The notes under the pieces are model-generated. The model was not told the DNA's origin. It saw only the letters and a program-made list of their open reading frames with translations, and ran no database searches. A stretch of DNA of 64,000 bases from Pholis gunnellus. Taxonomy: Eukaryota > Chordata > Actinopteri > Perciformes > Pholidae. Shown here piece by piece: positions 56,296 to 64,000 of the stretch (the stretch's first letter is position 1; every line of letters starts with the position of its first letter). The DNA lies in NCBI GenBank assembly GCA_910591455.2, contig OU342809.1:22646349-22710348 (forward strand), written 5' to 3'. The position numbers and the translations under genes were made by a program.

Positions 56296-56875
56296 TTTAC
56301 AACGCAATACAAAAGCATTAGTTTGAACAACAGACAGAAGTTGTTATACATACCGAATGTTCAGTATTTGGCATATTAAATAAACATCCCGTGTCTCTGT
56401 GGTGTGCCCTCCAGGGGCACAGGTAGAGTTTCAGCTTAAGGACCAGCTGTCCTCGTGTCTATAAAAGTCTGGGTCCTGCCCAGGGACTCACTCACTCATG
56501 AGTCTTGAATACACTGTGAAACACTTTCTAACTTAATTAGACTTGTTCCAGTTTTAACAGTCCTGAATTGTGTTTGGCATAAAAGACTGTACATACTGTA
56601 TTAATTACAAAAAGAGTCAGATCCACCTCTCCGGGAGTGAGAACAAGTTCAGGATTGACGTCCCCTCAACCTTAATTCACTTACATCGACAACATTAAAA
56701 AAAAGAAAAGAAACACCACCAGACTTAACAGAAAACAAATTGGCACTTTTTAAATGTCCGACACAGGTGTGATCTGAACATTCAAAGTCATTCTGTACTG
56801 AAAACATGTAGCGTGCATTCTGATTGTCTCGGTATAGAGGATCAGTATTTGGCACTGGAGGCCGTTTTGCTATCG

Positions 56876-56945
56876 GGTTGGCTCAGAGGTAGAGAGGCTG
56901 CAGATCACCCAAAGGTTGATGGATTCAGCCCCAGGCTCATGGACA
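56876..56945 (+). mobile_element. Possible tRNA-derived SINE relic
   Basis: TTGGCTCAGAGGTAG (56879-56893) resembles a polymerase III A box and GGATTCAGCCC (56921-56931) a degenerate B box, at tRNA-like spacing. There is no foldable acceptor stem, so it is not a tRNA gene. A chance match is possible. Confidence 0.3.
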
Positions 56946-57279
56946 ACAATGAATGAATGAATCACTCTGTGATCCCTCAGCTGCTGAAGAGGGACTCCAG
57001 TTTCCCAGGTGGAGCAGTCGGTTCAGCAGAACCTTGGGTCCTTCTTCAGCGCTTCCTTTGGGGGATCCAACTCTTAGATCAGCGACACTCATTTCTTTTT
57101 AAAACGTTCCCTGTGGATTCTCTTTTAATCAAAAGTTGTGTTTACATCAAGTGTTCCTCACCATAATGCATTGTGTGCATCCTTTATCCTATATTTTAAA
57201 CCCTGCTTTGATTACATCCATTTTTACCACAGACCTGCTCAGCCAAACATTACTCCATTGAGCTCAACAGTGGGGGATC

Positions 57280-57684
57280 CGGAAGTGAAAATCCCATTCA
57301 CGTTCTGAATCAAGTACCTCGATTATTAGCCATAATATCGTAACCATCACAGGTAGACTTAGACTCCTGTAGAAGCCACAAGTCTGTATGATATCTTTTA
57401 TTTGCAATGTCATGGAGAAGTAACATTGTGGTAAACTAAATCTGTCTTCAATTTAGATCAACCATGGTTAGCTTCAAAGCTTCCGGTGAGTTTCCAAAGG
57501 CCACGAGCGCCATTCCCAATGGTTTATGGAATGAATAGTTCCTTCACTCTTAAAATAATAATGTACGTTTTTTTTGGCCACGATTCACGTCGTACTTGGT
57601 TGGCTTTCTCTCAAGCTTAAAACTCTTTTTAATCAGGTTTTTCTGAAACATCCATTGAGTCAATGAATGGGAATTTCACTTCCG
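57280..57684. mobile_element. MITE-like element with 21-bp inverted repeats
   Basis: CGGAAGTGAAAATCCCATTC at 57280-57299 is repeated inverted at 57665-57684 with a single mismatch. The 360-bp interior is non-coding. It lies in the zcchc14 downstream region, perhaps inside a long 3'UTR. Confidence 0.5.
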
Positions 57685-57716
57685 AAACCGGAGCCGTTCA
57701 ACAAGTGGGCGGTCAG

Positions 57717-58130
57717 TGACTGCGTTTACATGGACTATCCATTCATGAGGATTATCTCACTTATTATCACATCCAGATACGATGTTCACACGAGCACAGA
57801 CCAATCAGGTTATTCATATGTCCCTGTATACATGATAAACACGACCCTTTTTATCTCCTGAAGCGAGGCGCTTTCTCTGCCGCCATTGACTGCATTTCTG
57901 TTACATCACTTGGCCCGGAGCCGCACTTGCGCAGATATTCGGCGGCGCACGATAACCGGGATACGGTTGGTATAAATGCCATGTTTTAGCTGCTTTACTT
58001 TTCTTCTCCAGTATGCCGGTTTCTTTCAGAGTACTCCAGTTAGCATATTTGTCTCATAAACAGGATAAGGGCTTATCCCGGTTTATGGAAACGGTATATG
58101 ACGTTTACACGATCAAACATTGAAATGGGA
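57717..58130. other. Non-coding stretch with possible transposon interior
   Basis: GACTGCGTTTACATGG near 57718 is a typical start of a fish MITE family, and TAAGGGCTTATCCCGG near 58067 resembles its interior. A matching right terminus was not found, so this is only a weak suggestion. Confidence 0.25.
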
Positions 58131-59322
58131 TACCCCAAAAATACACGATCAGAAATGGGTCATTCACGTCCCCGCAAACACACTCACTGTTGAGCTCTGT
58201 AGTGCTATAAGTGGTAAAAGAAAAGGTACCACAGGGTACCTTAAAGTGACAGTTTTTCCCCCTTTTTTTACTCTCCTTCTAGGAGAACGAGCAAGAAAGC
58301 GATACAGCCGAAAGGTCCCAAATACTAATGGCAAACCTTAATCTTCAGCAGGTTTTGAGTATGTCGTGTGTACAGTATACTCAAAATCGTGTGCTGTTGA
58401 TGGACACAATTCTCCCACAATCCAATGCTCAAAGGAAGTACAGGAACTGCTCACAGCTGCAAAGAAATGCAACTGCAAGGGGAAGCTAAGCTTCTCTTTG
58501 AGGACTTTAATTGGCAGTTGTGCTCTAAAGTCGGACTTTGATTGCCTTTGCTCAGAGCACGTATTTCCTGTTGGTATAAAATGAAAAAATAATTTGGTTG
58601 ACTTCTAGCTGCAAAAACAATATACTCTAAACATTAGTATATACTCTGTATAAATAGTATGCAGAACTGGAACACAGCTCTTGCAACTGGACTCTACTGT
58701 ACAAAACTATTTTTTTAAAGTGTCAATATATACCAGCACATTGAATCTAAAGGGAAGACAACACTGGTGTCCTGTCCGTCACGATAAGGGCACGATTTGA
58801 GACTAGAAGTGAACTTCCCTCAGTGCCCAGGACGTTGTTAGGATACTGGAGTGCCGTGTCTGGTTTGTGAACCACCTACACGACTATAAATGCTGAGTCA
58901 TTCAGCCGGGAGGCAGATTTTGAGACTCTACGGTTGTACTGCTGCACCATGGGTAACATGACAGGCAGAGTTCCAGCCACGTCTCTGAAATGAAGCGAGG
59001 CAAGAGTTTACAAATCTCCGGCTTTGTATTCGTGGAGAACCGAGGAAGGATGAAAGCTAATCTGACCAAAAACAAAAAAACGGACCACGACAAACGCTCC
59101 CCTCTTCTCGCCAAGCTGTTTCTTTTCCGTCCTCCTCTCATCTCTCTGTAGAAAGAGTTCCGAAAGACTCAATAGGTCTGCTCCTCCGGTCCTTTGAACG
59201 GACTCGCGTTGCCTCGTCGTCCCCCTGAGGCGGGCTGTCTGCGGCGGCCGCCTGCCGGCTTCAGCAGGAACATGAGGTACAGTTGTGTTCAGGAGTATGA
59301 CAGTTCAAATCCACGCCGCTGG

Positions 59323-62300
59323 TTAGTCCCCCGAGTCCTTACTGTCAGAGTGAGGAGTGTACTTCAGTCGAAACGTCCCTGTGAAACACAACAGAGAAAC
59401 ACAGTTCCAGTGTTGAAGCTCTGGCAACGCCCACATCGTACATGCTTTGAGCCACAGTCGAACCGTCTTTGCTCGACGAAAAACAGCGCGGACGTAACTA
59501 TCAATTGTTTTCATTGTCGAGTAATTATTATTATTTTTGTCAGAAAACAGTGAAAAATGTTCATCAGTATTTCCCAAAGCCCAAGATGACGTCCTTAAAT
59601 ATCTTGTTTTGTCCCAAACTCAAAGCTATTTGGTTTACTGTCATAGAGGAGTGGAGAAACCAGAAAATATTGGTTGGAATCAGATAATCAAATCAATTAA
59701 TCGATTATCAAAATAGTTGGCGATTAATTTAATAGTTTACAATTAATCGATTATCAAAATAGTTGGCGATTAATTTAATAGTTTACAATTAATCGATTAA
59801 TCGTTGCCGCTCTAGAAATCTGCCTATTCTTGTGTATTTTTGGATAGATTGTTGGAAAAAAACCAATTACATTTGCTAATTTGAAATTACAAGTTAATAA
59901 TGACATTCTATAATGGAACTTCAGTTGATTAATATTGAATCAACAACTCGTTCCCTTCCTCCGTTCACTCACCTTGCTGTGCTGAATCCATGGCCGGCTG
60001 TTTGCATTCCTCTGCTCGGTGTCCGTTGGCGCCGCAGTTGTAACAGGACACGTTACCTGCGGCCCGTTTCTGGCCTCCGTTTCCCACGATGCCGTGAGGC
60101 TGGTAGAAGGCAAAGCCCTGCTGCTGGTCATGTGACACGGGGCTCTGGCGGTAGAGGGGCGGAGGCACCATCATCGGGTAGGAGAAGGGCGTGGCTCCGT
60201 TGCCGGCGGCACTGGACGAGGCGATCAGGGGGCTGAGGTGGAGCAGAGGGCCGAGGGTGAAGAGGGAGGGGCTGAACGGCTGCAGGTAGCCGGCCGCCGC
60301 GTATCCAGGCAACGCCCCGTAGGCGCCACAGTTACCCCGACAACCGCAGGAGCTGCAGACGCACATGGAGGCGGTGTGACCCGAGCCTTGATCCAATGAA
60401 GAGCCAGTGGAGGGGGAAGGGGAGGGGCTAGAGGGAGGCTGGGCCGGGAAGTACGTGTTGCCGGGCACCGCAGCCACGGGAACACTGCTTGCGGTTGCCA
60501 TGGGAACAAAGCCGCCGCCGCCACCACTACTGGAGCTGCCAGATTTTGTGGAGGGACAGGAAGAGGAGAAAGAAGTAGGTGGGTAGGAGTAGTATCCAGA
60601 TGGAGAAGGGGATGAAGAGGAGGAGAGATGGAAGTGCAGCGGGGGGTGAGAGACGTGGTGGAGGCTGTTGGAGGTGGAGGTTAGAGCAGAACTGGTCTCC
60701 ACCATGAGACCCAAGGCACCTCCCGCCAGGCCGCGGCAAACCAGCGAGTCCTGGAGTGCGGAGGAGCCGTCCATGTTCAGCCCAGGGAACAGGCACTCCA
60801 GCCTCACCCCCATCCCCACACTGAGCCCCGACGGGAAGCCTGCCCCGGCTACAGGCGGGCCTGAGCCCAGCGGCTTAGTCCTGTCCTCTGTGCACAGCGG
60901 AGGGGGCCTGGGCTTACGGGGGGAACTCAGGATGCGTGCTGGGTTTGAGACCGGGGAGAGCAGGGTCTGGGGGTAACCGGCCTGCGGGTGGTAAGGAGAC
61001 TGCGGGAGGCCGAGGTGGAGGTGGGAGGAGCAGGAGGCAGGGTGAAGAGGGGCCGGGTCGGTTTGGACAGGTAGGACCTGGGCTGTGGGGCGACTGGAGC
61101 CTGTCGGGCCGCTGGAGTTCAGGATGAAGAGACAGGACCGGTCCTTCTCTGGACCCCCTCCTGCTGAGTCCGGACCCAACACACCTGGAACACAGAAACA
61201 CGGTGGTGTGTTTAAAGTGATTTGCCATGCCAATGCGCGTGTGTGTGTGTGTGCAAATCTGTTGGAACTGAACGTTTTCGCTCAACAATATAAGGCAGAC
61301 GTCTGATCGATTGATTATGTTTCAATCTTTCATCTTGAATTTTGCTGTCTGAATTCCACATATTCAATATGAGCTGCTGGATTTTTTTTATTTTCATTTG
61401 ACCTGATTCTGTAGTTCTACTACTACTAGAATTTGTCCAACTTGAATTAAGTTTTTTGTCAGAATTTGTACCTGAAACTATTGCACAACATGAAATGACC
61501 TGCTGGAAGTCTCAAAGAGGAGAAATCAAACTTACAAATTCAGACTCTGATGGTTTTCGAAGTAGAATATTTCAATGCTAATTTTGGTGTTGTTTAATAC
61601 AAAGGGAAATATCACTCAGTTGTCACTAACACCACTTTCAAGCTGCTGCATTCAAGAATTTGATCCGGCCTCTGTCCTTTTCCTCGAGGACAATCCCACT
61701 GTGATAATTCAGTAGTTCTGAGAGCAAACGTACGCCTGTGAATGTCTCTGGTCCTGTCGAAGGTGTAGTCACAGCAGAGTGGCGTTCGGGGGGAGCAGGG
61801 AGAGCTGGAGTAGCCTGAGGACGAGCTGCTGTCTGTCGAGACGGGGTGATGGTGCGGCACAGCGTCCACCTCCACTCGCAGCTCCCCTGAAACACATTCC
61901 AATACACCGACGTTTCAGGATGTTTTAAACTAAGCATTGTGACCGTGTCACAGTTGTAGGAATCCATACATTCACTCTGGGAGCTAGTGCCCAGTGCAAA
62001 CACTGCCTCATACCGCTGGACACAAGACACATTTCAAATCGCATTCAAATGAATCAACTCATTTTGAAAAGGTGTAAACTCGTGTGTGAATAAAGGCAAA
62101 TGAGCAGCGATAAGCCCGAAACAAAGCGGCTGCGTTACCTGCGGTGGAGGTGGGATGTGTTGAGGGTCCCATGTGACTGGAGGGCGTCACCCTGGCAATA
62201 CCGCTGCAGGGCCGCTTCTTCATCTGCATCTCCCTGCCGGGGACACACACAGGCAGAGAGGTATGAGAGACGCATCATCCTGTTTTACGTACATTTATTT

Positions 62301-64000
62301 TAAGAAGCTTATTTTTGATCATAAATAAGGTAAGACTTTTGCTGTTTTTAAAGGAATGTTCATTTGATTGAGGGACTTTTTTTCTTCTAGACTGGAACAG
62401 AACAAACTATCCTAAATACCACAAATTCAAAATGATTGTCTCCTTAAATCAGGTCGCAGGTTATGTCGGAAACCTCAACCCTCTCAGTTCAAATAGTTGA
62501 ACGGCCGCTGGAGGTCACTTCTCTCCACCAGGGGGAGACATTATCCACTCAACACGCTCCTCAGCAGCTCAACTGCTCCTCTACAAACACATCTGCAAAC
62601 CCATCAAGCCCTTCGCATGGAAAACCACTGCAGCAACTTTCCATTTTCTGTGTCTTGTTTAAGCATTCACACAAACACACACACACACACACACACACAC
62701 TCCTGATGACGAACTGTTGCTTGTTCAGTAATGAATATTTACTGTAACAACTTTTCAGGGGATTTAATACACCACCAACATTAAAGGGAAACGGGACATT
62801 CACGGATGATAAATTGAACAAACAACTCGGTTAGTGTTAACTTGACCCTAACTTCTGGCCTCATGGAAACCTGTTTATTCTGGGGATTGGAAACACGATC
62901 AAGAGATAATTGAAGCCGGTTCACGTGGGAAAAACCCAGGTGTGTCAGTGTGTGTGCGCCAGATGTGTGTGTGTGTGTGTTTAAGTGAGAGAGTCGGAGC
63001 ATGTGGACGCATTTGCTTCCAAGTTCCAAATGTTTTTGTGGCTTTGCGCGTGTTTCTGTTGGTTATCTTCTCATGAGTACATCTAATCTCTCCGGCCCAC
63101 TCGCAGCTGGTTAACCATTGACGCTGTATGGACCGTTACTGCTGTATACTCGCCTTCCAAATCAGCGGCTGATCGGTCTTGCCTGTTAATCGTTAATAGG
63201 GCAAAAGCGTCTGCTAACTCCACTGTGCATCGCCACAAAGATCTGCAATGCAAAACGGCAAATTGACGCCAACGAGCCTCATGTTGAAATCGCTCCGCGC
63301 TGCCTGAGGATTGCAACAGCATCGCTCGCCATCAGCGCTGCAGCCATACTGATTTCAGCAACTTCACTATTTGGGAATTTATCATTTGACAAAAACAGTG
63401 ATTTTACCTCACAGAACACAGGAATTGCTGGTCTGCTAAAATGACTGTTTTTGTCAAAGGGGTCTTGTGGGTTTGTCATAAAGGGCTGTCTGACGGTTAG
63501 ATTCAAAAGTAGTGAAAATATACCAAACAGCGTTCACTTATATACCAGCAGCTCACTCTACTGACTTTTGTATCTCTAGTTGGGTATTTTGTAGCTCTAG
63601 TTGAGTCTTGAGCTTCTTCTTCGCTCCTTGGGTCAGGTCGTACTTGTTCAGGTCCTCCTCCGTCAGCGCTAGAAACTGAAGGTGACACGGGAAAAGTACA
63701 CGTGTTGAAGAAAAGCAGACATACTGGTTTATCAGTGTAAAAAGCTTACACATGACATGCAGCCTGAAATACCGATTTATTAAGTGAGTGATTGCGCGTA
63801 CTTGCTGTTTCCTGTAAAACATCTTAAATAAATGACATGACAGCATCTAAAGCCCACCCACCTCCTCCATGGTGAGCTGTTTGAAGACGGGGTAATACTT
63901 GTGGAGCCGAAGCCTGCGGAGCCAGTCCAGGATGCCGTTCTGCTCCGCGGTGTTGGGCTGGGACTGGCATGGTGTCTGTGAGTGGGACTGGGAACGAGAC
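59323..64000 (-). CDS. zcchc14: ZCCHC14, C-terminal 590 residues (5' part outside the window)
   Basis: RNA-binding protein that recruits TENT4A/B poly(A) polymerases; its SAM domain recognises RNA stem-loops (known for the mammalian protein). Exons on the minus strand: 63862-64000 (continues beyond the edge), 63557-63675, 62139-62233, 61734-61886, 59973-61184 and 59323-59378 (TAA). Phases agree at every junction. The SAM domain starts at NGILDWLRRLRLHKYYPVFK and ends at NKYDLTQGAKKKLKTQLELQ. A Ser/Pro/Gly-rich region follows, with RPTAQVLPVQ and a five-Cys cluster (60325-60363). Then comes a CX2CX4HX4C zinc knuckle, CYNCGANGHRAEEC (60004-60045), and the family C terminus GTFRLKY. The last exon codes for only 17 residues plus a split Gly. 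Exon 63557-63675 has an alternative donor at 63566 and an internal 21-bp duplication. The 3'UTR end is uncertain; minus-strand ATTAAA at 58511-58506 and AATAAA at 57402-57397 are candidates. Confidence 0.93.
59484..59814 (+). mobile_element. hAT-type repeat in the last zcchc14 intron
   Basis: The element contains GAAAAATGTTCATCAGTATT, CCCAAAGCCCAAGATGACGT, TTTACTGTCATAGAGGAGTG and the AATCGATTAATCGTTGCCGC terminus, a combination I recognise as a very common fish hAT-derived repeat. Its right part carries a 46-bp unit duplicated in tandem (59694-59739 and 59740-59785, plus a partial third). It lies about 105 bp from the last zcchc14 exon. Confidence 0.6.
62240..63556 (-). other. zcchc14 intron between the SAM exon and exon 62139-62233
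   Basis: Non-coding intron sequence with a CA tract at 62678-62700 and a short GT tract near 62967. No embedded gene is supported. Confidence 0.7.

Noticed and set aside
56876..56945. Functional tRNA gene
   Set aside because: A- and B-box-like strings are present but no acceptor stem or anticodon arm can be drawn, so only a SINE relic was listed.
60225..61288. Alternative-frame open frames on both strands over the large zcchc14 exon
   Set aside because: High GC content opens the shadow frames; only the frame ending in the zinc knuckle and continuing into the GTFRLKY exon matches the family.

Overview
The window is vertebrate nuclear DNA, almost certainly from a ray-finned (probably spiny-rayed) fish. 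Three intron-containing genes encode proteins that I recognise as vertebrate orthologues. The exons are short, with consensus GT/AG junctions. The spacers are full of CA/GT, GA/CT and G/C simple repeats and of fish-type transposon relics. There are no prokaryotic or viral operons, CRISPR arrays, or convincing tRNA or rRNA genes.

Layout. Positions 1-28,500 are mostly non-coding, with microsatellites and several mobile-element relics: a MITE-like element near 3.9 kb, a fold-back element at 12.1-13.3 kb, and an L2-type LINE at 16.0-18.1 kb with a hAT-like transposon nested in it. The one gene-like signal here is a minus-strand promoter (CRE, inverted CCAAT box, TATA-like box) with a probable non-coding first exon and a short second exon at 9.1-9.6 kb; its gene would run off the left edge and I cannot name it. 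From about 28.5 to 38.4 kb lies det1 on the plus strand: 8 coding exons, 551 residues, complete. From about 45.8 to 52.9 kb lies map1lc3b on the plus strand: 4 coding exons, 126 residues, complete. From 59.3 kb to the right edge lies the 3' half of zcchc14 on the minus strand: six exons visible, 5' end outside the window. map1lc3b and zcchc14 converge.

The genes are independent units, not one pathway. DET1 is an adaptor of the DDB1-CUL4-COP1 ubiquitin ligase. LC3B is the lipid-conjugated autophagosome marker. ZCCHC14 is an RNA-binding SAM and zinc-knuckle protein that works with TENT4 poly(A) polymerases. From memory, map1lc3b-zcchc14 adjacency matches human 16q24, whereas human DET1 is on 15q26, so the window joins two blocks that are separate in mammals.

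I see no undescribed multi-gene system. The observations most worth following are the orphan minus-strand promoter at 9.1-9.6 kb, an exact CLEAR (TFEB) palindrome in map1lc3b intron 1, an exonic 21-bp tandem duplication with paired splice donors in zcchc14, a five-cysteine cluster in ZCCHC14, and the nested LINE/hAT insertion with a target-site duplication. All exon boundaries were placed by eye from reading frame, splice consensus and remembered protein families; no alignment or search was run.
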